Shown piece after piece: positions 33,279-40,621 of a DNA stretch of 64,000 bases; the stretch's first letter is position 1; every line of letters begins with the position of its first letter. This DNA comes from Cohnella abietis (lineage in GTDB: Bacteria > Bacillota > Bacilli > Paenibacillales > Paenibacillaceae): the NCBI RefSeq assembly GCF_004295585.1, contig NZ_AP019400.1, positions 3,012,001 to 3,076,000 on the forward strand, in the 5' to 3' direction. The position numbers were made by a program, and so were the translations under genes. The notes beneath the pieces were generated by a model. That model did not search any database. It was not told the origin of the DNA and worked only from the letters and a program-made list of their open reading frames with translations.

Positions 33279-34579
33279 CGCGCTTACTTATTAATAATGG
33301 TACATTCGTAACAATGGATGCACAGCTGCCCCAATTCGAGGGTTGGATGGCAATAGAGGGCGATCTTATTGCTGGTCTTGGAGAAGGAAGCGCTCCTGAG
33401 CAAGAGAAATCTCGTGCTACTGAGATTATGGACGGCAAGGGACTACTGTTCATGCCTGGGCTTGTTAATACGCACGGCCATGCTGCAATGTCTTTGCTTC
33501 GCGGACTTGCGGACGATCTTGCTTTACAGGATTGGCTGCAAAATCATATGTGGCCAACAGAAGCTAAATTTACGGGTGACGACGTATATTGGGGTTCAGC
33601 TCTTGCTGCGGCGGAAATGATCAAAAGTGGTACCACCACATTTGTAGATATGTATGACCATATGCAACGTGTCGGCGAGGTGGTCGAGCAATCGGGTATG
33701 CGGGCTAGCTTAACCCGTGGTGTAATTGGCTTATGTCCTGAGGACGTCCAGAAGGCAAAGCTAGCGGACGCTATTCAGTTCGCCAAGGACTGGCATGGCG
33801 CAGCTGACGGACGTATTAGCGTTATGATCTCACCTCATGCTCCTTACACATGTCCACCCGACTATATTGTCAAATTCGTAGAAGCAGCGCATGAGCTTAA
33901 TTTGCCAATGCACACTCATATGTCCGAAACGATAGCTGAGGTTGAGCAGAATGTTAGAGACTATGGCTACCGTCCGGTTGAGCATTTGGACCGTTTAGGT
34001 ATGTTTAGTCGTCCTACTCTAGTTGCTCACGCCGTTCATCTAAATGATGAGGAAATTGCGTTGCTAGCGGAACGTAATGTTGCTGTCTCCCATAACCCGG
34101 TAAGCAACTTGAAGCTTGCAAGCGGGATCGCGCGAGTGCCTGATTTAATGAAGGCAGGAGTGACTGTATCACTCGGTACGGACAGTGCAGCTAGTAACAA
34201 CAATCTGGATCTGTTCCAAGAAATATCTATGGCTGCTTTGCTGCACAAAGGCGTCAGTGGGGATCCGACAGTTGTTCCAGCGGCTGAGGCATTACGGATG
34301 GGAACCGTATACGGGGCTCGTTCCATTGGTTTAGAAGGAATCGTGGGCCAGCTTAAGGTGGGGCTCAAGGCAGATTTCATTGCTCTTTCCATCAGCAAGC
34401 CGCATTTTGTTCCACACACAGATTATGTTTCACATTTGGCTTATGCAGCTAGAGGGTCGGACGTAAGTCATGTGTGGGTCAATGGCAAACAATTGTTGAA
34501 AAATGGTCAGCTACTCACTCTCGATGAAGAGAAGATTCTCGCTGAAGCGGAACGTTGTTTCCAGAGGCTTCGGGGATGA
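33275..34579 (+). CDS. mtaD: 5-methylthioadenosine/S-adenosylhomocysteine deaminase-like amidohydrolase
   Basis: 434 residues. Metal-dependent amidohydrolase: PGLVNTHGHAAMSLLRG (first zinc pair H-x-H), HAPYTCP, MHTHMSETIAEVE, VAHAVHLND, SHNPVSNLKLASGIARVPD and LGTDSAASNNNLDLF. The SNLKLASG and DSAASNN signatures are those of MTA/SAH deaminases rather than of cytosine or guanine deaminases. It would turn MTA or SAH into the inosyl forms. The window also carries mtnX, mtnE and mtnU, so sulfur salvage is relevant. ATGA overlaps on both sides. Confidence 0.88.
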   Translation: MTRLLINNGTFVTMDAQLPQFEGWMAIEGDLIAGLGEGSAPEQEKSRATEIMDGKGLLFMPGLVNTHGHAAMSLLRGLADDLALQDWLQNHMWPTEAKFTGDDVYWGSALAAAEMIKSGTTTFVDMYDHMQRVGEVVEQSGMRASLTRGVIGLCPEDVQKAKLADAIQFAKDWHGAADGRISVMISPHAPYTCPPDYIVKFVEAAHELNLPMHTHMSETIAEVEQNVRDYGYRPVEHLDRLGMFSRPTLVAHAVHLNDEEIALLAERNVAVSHNPVSNLKLASGIARVPDLMKAGVTVSLGTDSAASNNNLDLFQEISMAALLHKGVSGDPTVVPAAEALRMGTVYGARSIGLEGIVGQLKVGLKADFIALSISKPHFVPHTDYVSHLAYAARGSDVSHVWVNGKQLLKNGQLLTLDEEKILAEAERCFQRLRG

Positions 34580-35109
34580 ATCTGAGCCGCAGTGAGGGTA
34601 AACGGAGATTACCGTCTCTTTCGCTTAGAAGATGGCTAGTCATATTGGCTGGTTTTGTTGTTTTTGTTATCGTTACCTTCGTTCTGTACGTTCGTTCCGC
34701 GGATACTGATCATCGTAATGCCGAGAACAACGCCATACGAATCGCCAAAGAGCAAGCAGGGCTAGTCGAAGTCTCCAATGCGGTAATTCACACTTGGGAT
34801 GAGACGGTATGGGTTGTAAATGGAAAAGATGCTGAGGAGCAGGAATGGATGGTATGGGAGCGCGAGGCTGAGACCATTAAAGAAAAGGTCAGCGACAACA
34901 TGTCTGAGCAGCAGATGATTGCAAAGTTCTCGCAGGAGCACAATGGATTAATGCCGATTCGCATCATTCCGGGTTGGTTTCAGAACGGGCCTGTGTGGGA
35001 AATTCGTTACTGGAATGAGGCAGAGCAGAACAATCAGCGGCATCAATCGATTGATTTTTACTCCTTCAAAACAGGATCAAAGCTTAAAACCTATGTTCTC
35101 TCGAGTTAG
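34576..35109 (+). CDS. TseB/YpmB-like membrane protein (DUF5590)
   Basis: 177 residues from ATG 34576 (ATGA overlap with the deaminase stop). A membrane helix at about 21-42 (WLVILAGFVVFVIVTFVLYV) anchors an extracytoplasmic part with two PepSY-like halves (AENNAIRIAKEQAGLVEVSNAVIHTWDETVWVVNG and MIPxW-like WFQNGPVWEIRYWN, quoted in part). Bacillus YpmB, now TseB, regulates cell wall elongation and also lies downstream of dinG. A terminator follows. Confidence 0.8.
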   Translation: MNLSRSEGKRRLPSLSLRRWLVILAGFVVFVIVTFVLYVRSADTDHRNAENNAIRIAKEQAGLVEVSNAVIHTWDETVWVVNGKDAEEQEWMVWEREAETIKEKVSDNMSEQQMIAKFSQEHNGLMPIRIIPGWFQNGPVWEIRYWNEAEQNNQRHQSIDFYSFKTGSKLKTYVLSS

Positions 35110-35164
35110 TAAGCAAAACATAAACATTCCGCTGCATTAAGCTAAATAGACATAATAACGGCTG

Positions 35165-35198
35165 GCCCATAAGTGATGAACTTATGGGCTGCTTTTTT
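35165..35198 (+). terminator. Intrinsic terminator of the dinG-rex-mtaD-tseB operon
   Basis: Perfect 9-bp stem GCCCATAAG (35165-35173) with CTTATGGGC (35181-35189) and six T at 35193-35198. Confidence 0.9.
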
Positions 35199-35246
35199 AT
35201 ATCGAATGGAAAGTATGAGCCGTTTGACGTTAGTCCTCCAAATTTA

Positions 35247-35308
35247 ACTTACTGAGTGAACTACACATATGTGTTGGCAGACAGGTATGTGTAGTTCACT
35301 CAGTAAGT
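35247..35308. repeat. Perfect 23-bp inverted repeat
   Basis: Arms 35247-35269 and 35286-35308 are exact reverse complements over 23 bases (from ACTTACTGAG to ACACATA), separated by 16 bases. No T-run on either side, no gene inside. Too long for an ordinary terminator without U-tract; candidates are a small non-autonomous mobile element remnant, a REP-like palindrome or a protein-binding site. Confidence 0.85.
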
Positions 35309-35459
35309 CCGGAAAGCAGCAGGGCTCGTAAAAATAGAAGAATCTTGATAGACCGCTTATAGCTGTGGCACGGTTCGACCTCATGGAGAACAAGAGCTGC
35401 GAAGTGCGTAATAATGGTTGTTGAGATTTTCCCGACAGCGCCTAAATAGGCGTTTTTTT
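35309..35459 (+). other. Unexplained intergenic sequence ending in a terminator
   Basis: About 130 bases with no reading frame or clear promoter, closed by a short intrinsic terminator: CGCCT (35439-35443), AAAT loop, AGGCG (35448-35452) and seven T (35453-35459). Since the preceding operon already ends at 35198, a second terminator here suggests a short transcript. GGTTCGACC at 35372-35380 is not part of a tRNA. Confidence 0.4.
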
Positions 35460-35488
35460 GTTGTTTTACCATTGATCATCTAACGATT

Positions 35489-35511
35489 AGTATATCAAAT
35501 CCTGATATACT
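35489..35511 (+). promoter_or_regulatory. Operator-like palindrome overlapping an extended -10 promoter
   Basis: AGTATATCA (35489-35497) and TGATATACT (35503-35511) form a perfect 9-bp inverted repeat with a 5-base centre. The right arm contains TG-A-TATACT, an extended -10 element (hexamer 35506-35511), about 70 bases upstream of the ATG at 35583. A repressor bound here would block the promoter of the two-gene protease operon. Confidence 0.55.
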
Positions 35512-35582
35512 ATTAGCTGTACCTCATTGAAACATTCAATCCTAACTAAACAGATAACTATTTGTAGGAGGGGTTTAGCATA

Positions 35583-36122
35583 ATGAAAATACGAATAATA
35601 CCTATTACAATAACTGTGGCATTAGCGGCCGTCATTCTGTTCGGAGGATGGTTTGCTTACAGACATTATGGCGTTGAGAAGCCTTTAGACAAGGTTGCCA
35701 ATTCAGTTGCTGGTGTAGAAACTGCTAAGGTCGAGATGTCCAATGGACTTGTTACAGTGAAAGTTAAACTGGCTCCAGATGCTGATCTTGGAGAAGTATA
35801 TCGTCTAATAAAAAAAGATGGAGCGAGTGAGATTGGAAGCAAAAAGCTGGAATTAGCGGCGACTGCAACGGATAAGGAAAGTGTGCGGCTTGAAAAAGCA
35901 TGGAGCTACGCCTTGTTCGATGTTGCTGAAGCGATGGAAAACCATAAATACTCAGGCATTAGAAATACGATGGAGAGCTTATCCGAGCAATTTGCAGGAA
36001 TTACCGTACACACAGATATGGATGAAACGAATGTCTATATTTCAATGAGGGATGGTAACGCGGCGAAATACGTTATTTTACCTCGCCAGCCTGCGATGTT
36101 AGGGGTGTGGTCTAATGCGTAA
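35583..36122 (+). CDS. Single-pass membrane protein, likely partner of the FtsH-like protease
   Basis: 179 residues. AGGAGGGG lies ten bases before the ATG. A membrane helix covers residues 6-27 (IPITITVALAAVILFGGWFAYR); the rest, about 150 residues, should be outside the membrane and contains alternating beta strands (KVEMSNGLVTVKVKLAPDADLGEVYRLIKK, quoted by parts) that recall small sensor-type domains. No family recognised and no catalytic motif. The stop overlaps the protease gene start by eight bases, so the two are made together. It could provide the external domain the protease lacks. Confidence 0.7.
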   Translation: MKIRIIPITITVALAAVILFGGWFAYRHYGVEKPLDKVANSVAGVETAKVEMSNGLVTVKVKLAPDADLGEVYRLIKKDGASEIGSKKLELAATATDKESVRLEKAWSYALFDVAEAMENHKYSGIRNTMESLSEQFAGITVHTDMDETNVYISMRDGNAAKYVILPRQPAMLGVWSNA

Positions 36123-37614
36123 GCTAAGCTCCTTTGGAAAAGAGATCGGTATAGGTACTGCAGTAGTTTTGTTTATTTTCTTGCTATACGTTGGTATATC
36201 TCCAGCTATTATGGTTATGGGTTTATTAATGTTCGCAGCAGTCATCGTATTGTCTAGATCCAAAGGTGGTCTAGCGATGGGGACAGCTGGTAAGAAGGTA
36301 ACCGCACGGAAGCCTGAATTTCTAACCTTCGAGGATATTGGTGGTCAGGACCAGCCGAAACGAGAGCTGACGGAGGCATTGGATTTTCTAGTCAATCGTG
36401 ACAAGATACAACAGCTCGGTATTCGTCCTCTCAAGGGTATCCTGTTGACGGGTCCTCCAGGGACAGGCAAAACTTTACTTGCTAAAGCTGCAGCCAATCA
36501 TACTCGTTCCGCATTTATTGCGGCATCGGGGAGTGAGTTTGTCGAGATGTATGTTGGGGTCGGTGCTGGAAGAATCCGCGATTTGTTCAAGGAAGCTCGC
36601 CAGCAAGCGATTAAGCTGAAGAGAGATAGTGCAATTGTGTTTATTGATGAGATTGATGGCATTGGTGGCAAAAGAGACGGCGGGCAGCATAGAGAATATG
36701 ATCAAACCCTTAATCAATTGCTTACCGAGATGGATGGTGTTCAGGGGGAAGAAAGTATTCGTGTACTTCTGATTGCTGCGACGAACCGTAAAGAATTGCT
36801 TGATCCTGCTTTACTTCGCCCAGGTAGATTCGATCGCCAGATTCAGGTAGATCTTCCGGATAAGACGGGTAGGGAGCACATTCTGAAGCTGCACGCACGT
36901 AATAAACCGATGGATGAAGAAGTGTCGCTCGGCAAGGTAGCGGAAGAAACCTTTGGTTTTTCTGGAGCACAGCTGGAAAGCGTCATGAACGAAGCAGCGA
37001 TCTATGCAATGCGTGAGGAGTCAGATAAGCTGATGACCGTTCATCTTACCCAAGCGATTGACAAAGTTATGATGGGTGAAAGAATGGACAGAGAAACGAC
37101 TCGCGAAGAACGTGAGAGAGTAGCTATTCATGAGCTAGGTCATGCGATCGTAGCCGAGAATGTGCGTCCTAAGAGTGTTGCTCAGGTATCGCTCACTCCG
37201 CGTGGACAGGCTCTGGGATATGTTCGTCATCATCCGCAGGAGGATCGCTATCTCTATACGCTAAAGGTTCTAGAAGAACAGATTATGATTGCACTAGGCG
37301 GCGCAGTTGCTGAGGAGATTTTTTACGGCGGGCGCAGCACAGGGTCTCGTGGGGATTTTGACCAAGCAACGAGTATCGTAAGAACGATGATTGAGTCGGG
37401 GATGTCTACGCTAGGGATTATCCATCCGCAAGCGTTGACTCAGGAACAGTGGTCGAAGGAGAATACGAAAATTCTGGATGAGCTCACTAGCAAGACACGT
37501 GAATTGTTAGACATTCATAAGGATAAATTCATGCAATTGCTCGGTCACTTGATCAAAGAAGAAACCTTATCTGGGAAGCAACTTCGGGATATTCTAAGTG
37601 AGAAAGCAGCATGA
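36115..37614 (+). CDS. Short FtsH-like AAA+ zinc protease without extracytoplasmic domain
   Basis: 499 residues against about 640 for FtsH. Two membrane helices at about 12-28 and 31-46 follow each other directly, so the usual external FtsH_ext domain is missing. AAA module: DIGGQDQPKRELTEALDFL, Walker A GPPGTGKT (113-120), Walker B IVFIDEID (174-181), arginine finger region LLRPGRFDRQ. Peptidase M41 module: HELGH (339-343) and the third ligand region GRSTGSRGDFDQAT. Both active sites look intact. A membrane quality-control or regulated protease with altered substrate access. A terminator follows. Confidence 0.88.
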   Translation: MRKLSSFGKEIGIGTAVVLFIFLLYVGISPAIMVMGLLMFAAVIVLSRSKGGLAMGTAGKKVTARKPEFLTFEDIGGQDQPKRELTEALDFLVNRDKIQQLGIRPLKGILLTGPPGTGKTLLAKAAANHTRSAFIAASGSEFVEMYVGVGAGRIRDLFKEARQQAIKLKRDSAIVFIDEIDGIGGKRDGGQHREYDQTLNQLLTEMDGVQGEESIRVLLIAATNRKELLDPALLRPGRFDRQIQVDLPDKTGREHILKLHARNKPMDEEVSLGKVAEETFGFSGAQLESVMNEAAIYAMREESDKLMTVHLTQAIDKVMMGERMDRETTREERERVAIHELGHAIVAENVRPKSVAQVSLTPRGQALGYVRHHPQEDRYLYTLKVLEEQIMIALGGAVAEEIFYGGRSTGSRGDFDQATSIVRTMIESGMSTLGIIHPQALTQEQWSKENTKILDELTSKTRELLDIHKDKFMQLLGHLIKEETLSGKQLRDILSEKAA

Positions 37615-37635
37615 TCAGGAAATATCTAAGTGACC

Positions 37636-37683
37636 ATAACCACATTTCCGAGACAATAAGTCTGGGGATGTGGTTATTTTTTT
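37636..37683 (+). terminator. Intrinsic terminator
   Basis: Ten perfect pairs ATAACCACAT with ATGTGGTTAT, extended by two G-U and two C-G pairs (37636-37649 with 37664-37677), then a T-run to 37683. Confidence 0.9.
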
Positions 37684-37791
37684 ATGCAAAAATTTAGTTA
37701 ATTTATATAAAATATGTGTTACATTCTTAAGGTATCTTTAAGATTTAGAACGGTGTTTAAGAAGGAAAATAAACAAAAAATATGGTAGCAT

Positions 37792-37819
37792 TGAACCTAA
37801 TATACATTTGAATCGTCTA
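37792..37819 (+). promoter_or_regulatory. ECF-type promoter (autoregulation)
   Basis: TGAACC (37792-37797), exactly 16 bases, CGTCTA (37814-37819). This fits the -35 TGAAAC / -10 CGTC pattern of Bacillus ECF sigma factors and lies 20 bases before the start of a gene for an ECF sigma factor. Confidence 0.7.
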
Positions 37820-37839
37820 ACGGAATAGAGGTGGCAAGA

Positions 37840-38388
37840 TTGGATTCCCAACGTAATTTCGATTTTCTTAAATATATGGTTGAAACAGATGATACCAAAG
37901 GCTTGTTGAACGAATTAATGACGGCTTACGGGAAGGATGTTTGGAACTACGCCTATAGCATTACACGCAAATGGGATTTGGCTGATGACATTACGCAAGA
38001 GGTATTCATTAAGGTTTTTCGCAATATGCACGCTTTTCGCAGGGATGCTTCAGTAAAAACCTGGCTCCTAACGATAACGCGAAATACAGCAATTGATTAT
38101 CAACGATCTGCCTTTTTCCGTAAGGTAACCTTATCTGATGTTGTTGAGGATTACGGAGAGCGCCATTCTGTCGAGCATGACGTTGCGGACTCAGAGGCGG
38201 TCAATGAGATTTGGAAGATGGTATTAGAGCTTCCAAAGAAATACAGAGAAGTTATTATCCTATACGCTCATAATCAGCTGTCACTGAAGGAGATTGCACA
38301 AGTACTAGATGTGACAGAAGGGACAGTTAAATCAAGAATGTTTCATGCTAGGCAGAAGCTAACGAAGATCAAGGAGGCTAACAGCTAG
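37840..38388 (+). CDS. ECF-type RNA polymerase sigma factor
   Basis: 182 residues from TTG 37840, six bases after a perfect GAGGTG; a GTG at 37831 lies in that site. Region 2: NYAYSITRKWDLADDITQEVFIKVFRNMHAF and VKTWLLTITRNTAIDYQRS (quoted in part); region 4: LELPKKYREVIILYAHNQLSLKEIAQVLDVTEGTVKSRMFHARQKL. Close in style to SigX/SigM/SigW. Partner anti-sigma gene overlaps by one base. The promoter ahead of it is of ECF type, so it probably activates itself. Confidence 0.9.
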   Translation: MDSQRNFDFLKYMVETDDTKGLLNELMTAYGKDVWNYAYSITRKWDLADDITQEVFIKVFRNMHAFRRDASVKTWLLTITRNTAIDYQRSAFFRKVTLSDVVEDYGERHSVEHDVADSEAVNEIWKMVLELPKKYREVIILYAHNQLSLKEIAQVLDVTEGTVKSRMFHARQKLTKIKEANS

Positions 38389-39590
38389 TGGATGATAAGG
38401 AATTATTTGAGCAGCTGGCGCGTAGCCCACTAACTAAGAATGGATTCGACGAGGAATTGCGACGAAAGATAAATCATTATCTGGACAATCCTAAGAAGAA
38501 GTCGGTTCGCCCTTGGTTTGTGAGGTGGAGTGTCCTCAGTGCTTCATTCCTGTTGATCGTAGTCATTGTGTCAGGCTTATGGGGCTGGAATAGCTTAAGC
38601 TCTAATAAGCGTGGTGAATTGACTCTCCCCTTAGAGCAAGCCTCATCAAGCTCACAACCGGTCATTGAACGGGAGATCAATCCTAATCCTCATTCGGCCG
38701 TTGTAATCGGTCTAAGGAAGGATAGCGATCAAGGAGCACTAAGCAGCTATCGAACGATAATAATAGCACCGGAAAATAATAAGCTTACGTTTATTAGAAG
38801 TGGTTCCGGAATTTATATGCCCTATAAGACTCATTTCTGGAAAGTTGACACTGTAATGGACAGTGCTGGCGAGGGTGTACAAACAATCGAGGCTACTCGA
38901 GCGGATAAAGTGAAGAAGAGAGAGGCAAGCATTGAGATAACTGCTCCACTTAGAAGAACAGAGAAGCTTCTCTTTGCTGGAAACCATTACTTATCCATTT
39001 TGCAAACGACGAATTCCGATGGATATGGGTATGTAGTCGATCATACGAAGGCATGGGTAAATGAAGTTACTGCTCTGGATCCCTCGGTTCGTATGAATGA
39101 TCCCGAATCATTGCAAAATAACCATATTACAATCGCTAATGCCCTTGGAACTACAGAAGTGATTAAGGGCAGTGAGGAATGGGCAATGGTTCGAGATTCC
39201 TATAAGTGGGTAGGGAAGCAGCCTAATTCTCAATCTATTGTCAATAATGCATCCGAATTACTAAATTGGCCTACACTATCTGTGGCTCTCACGGAGCAAG
39301 CAACTGGACCAGATACATTATCAATTACAGGGAAACAGGTACTGAAGCTAGACCGTAATGCGATCGATGCCTACACGTCACCAGCCGAAGATCTAATTGC
39401 TATTGTAGCTGACCGACGTATTACCCTGTATCCTTATCAATTAAAGGGAGCGGAAATGCAGGAGCTATCTGTTTCAGTACCGATTGATACGAACGAGTCA
39501 GTTGTTATGGTAAATTGGGCAGTCGATGAAAGATACGTTGAAAGCTGGAAGCAGCTATTTACCAAATGGTTTCCCAAACCAACAGAATAG
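38388..39590 (+). CDS. Membrane-anchored putative anti-sigma factor
   Basis: 400 residues from GTG 38388, ten bases after AAGGAGG. The first 40 residues are cytoplasmic and helical (ELFEQLARSPLTKNGFDEELRRKINHYLDNP in part) without a zinc motif; one membrane helix at about 48-66 (VLSASFLLIVVIVSGLWGW); a large external domain of about 330 residues, mixed beta. This is the RsiX-like layout of anti-sigma factors released by regulated proteolysis. No enzyme motif seen. Assignment rests on architecture and coupling to the sigma gene. Confidence 0.75.
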   Translation: MDDKELFEQLARSPLTKNGFDEELRRKINHYLDNPKKKSVRPWFVRWSVLSASFLLIVVIVSGLWGWNSLSSNKRGELTLPLEQASSSSQPVIEREINPNPHSAVVIGLRKDSDQGALSSYRTIIIAPENNKLTFIRSGSGIYMPYKTHFWKVDTVMDSAGEGVQTIEATRADKVKKREASIEITAPLRRTEKLLFAGNHYLSILQTTNSDGYGYVVDHTKAWVNEVTALDPSVRMNDPESLQNNHITIANALGTTEVIKGSEEWAMVRDSYKWVGKQPNSQSIVNNASELLNWPTLSVALTEQATGPDTLSITGKQVLKLDRNAIDAYTSPAEDLIAIVADRRITLYPYQLKGAEMQELSVSVPIDTNESVVMVNWAVDERYVESWKQLFTKWFPKPTE

Positions 39591-39601
39591 ACGGAATTAT
39601 G

Positions 39602-39686
39602 ATAAGATGAGAGTACCCAATAATATCTCTGTAGGGTGAGAAATCACGTTATAGGGAAGGGTAATCTCGTCTTATTCATTTTTTAT
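39602..39686 (+). terminator. Long-stem terminator-like hairpin
   Basis: ATAAGATGAGAGTACC (39602-39617) pairs with GGTAATCTCGTCTTAT (39660-39675), 15 of 16 positions counting one G-U; 42-base loop; TTCATTTTTTATGG follows. Probably ends the sigma/anti-sigma transcript; the unusually large loop leaves room for internal structure. Confidence 0.55.
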
Positions 39687-39748
39687 GGATGATTACTTCA
39701 TCTTAATACTGTAGTGTCGTTTGGACATCATATGGAGGGACCGTAGTT

Positions 39749-40621
39749 ATGTTTAGAATTATCGGAGTTGTAGGTGCGGGAACGATGGGGCAAAGCATAG
39801 CAGAAATGCTTGCCGTTAAAGGCTTGGATGTATACTTGGTTGAGAAAACACCTGAAAAGCTGCAGCAAGCTAAAGAAATGCTTGAGCTTAGTCTCGATCG
39901 CCAGATGGAACGCTGGGCGATAACAGCTGCTGAGAAGAAATTAACGCTTAATCGGATACATATGGCAAGCTCCCTGCAGCATTTGGCGGATTGCGAGCTT
40001 GTTATTGAAACGATTAGTGAGGATTTAGATAGCAAATTGGAGGTTTTCAGTCAATTAGACGGAATCCTATCAGATAACTCAGTTCTGGCAAGTAATACAT
40101 CAACATTGAGTTTGACTGAGCTGGCGGGTGCTATTCGTAACCCCGAACGCGTTATTGGAATGCATTTTGTATATCCGGCCTTTAGAATTGATGTTGTCGA
40201 GATCATTCGTGGTTTGCAAACGTCGGATGATACTTTTAATAGAACAAAAGCCTTCGTTGATGAAATTCTGTCGAAGAAGGGTGTTATGGTTTACGAATCA
40301 CCAGGATTCGTTACAACGAGACTTATTTGCCTGCTCATTAATGAGGCTCTGCACTTGTTAGAAGAGGGCGTTGCTTCTTCCGAGGACATCGACACTGCGA
40401 TGAGTCTTGGCTACCAGTTCGAGCGTGGTCCTTTGGAAATGGCTGATCGCTTCGGCTTAGATTCTGTGTTAGCTGCTCTTGAACGTATGTTCCGTGAATA
40501 TGGGGAGCTGAAATACCGCCCTTCATTTTTGCTGAAGAAAAAGGTTCGTGCCGGTCAGTTAGGCATCAAAACTGGAATAGGCTTCTTTAAGTACGACAAG
40601 GATGGTGAGAGAATCAGATGA
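39749..40621 (+). CDS. 3-hydroxybutyryl-CoA dehydrogenase
   Basis: 290 residues, NAD-binding GAGTMGQSIAEML at about 7-19; VIETISEDLDSKLEVFSQLD; SNTSTLSLTELA; IGMHFVYPAFRIDVVEIIRG (the family usually has HFFNPxPxMxLVEVI); ESPGFVTTRLI; C-terminal dimer domain with GPLEMADRFGLD and GIKTGIGFFKY. Reduces acetoacetyl-CoA or oxidises 3-hydroxybutyryl-CoA. ATGGAGGG upstream. It overlaps ackA as ATGA, an unusual partner since hbd genes normally sit with thiolase and crotonase; none is present here. Confidence 0.88.
   Translation: MFRIIGVVGAGTMGQSIAEMLAVKGLDVYLVEKTPEKLQQAKEMLELSLDRQMERWAITAAEKKLTLNRIHMASSLQHLADCELVIETISEDLDSKLEVFSQLDGILSDNSVLASNTSTLSLTELAGAIRNPERVIGMHFVYPAFRIDVVEIIRGLQTSDDTFNRTKAFVDEILSKKGVMVYESPGFVTTRLICLLINEALHLLEEGVASSEDIDTAMSLGYQFERGPLEMADRFGLDSVLAALERMFREYGELKYRPSFLLKKKVRAGQLGIKTGIGFFKYDKDGERIR

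Noticed and set aside
35361..35400. tRNA gene
   Set aside because: GGTTCGACC looks like a T-loop but no acceptor, D or anticodon stems can be formed around it.
36115..37614. Main housekeeping FtsH or SpoVK
   Set aside because: Too short for FtsH because the external domain is missing, and SpoVK lacks the HELGH peptidase module; called an FtsH-like paralog instead.
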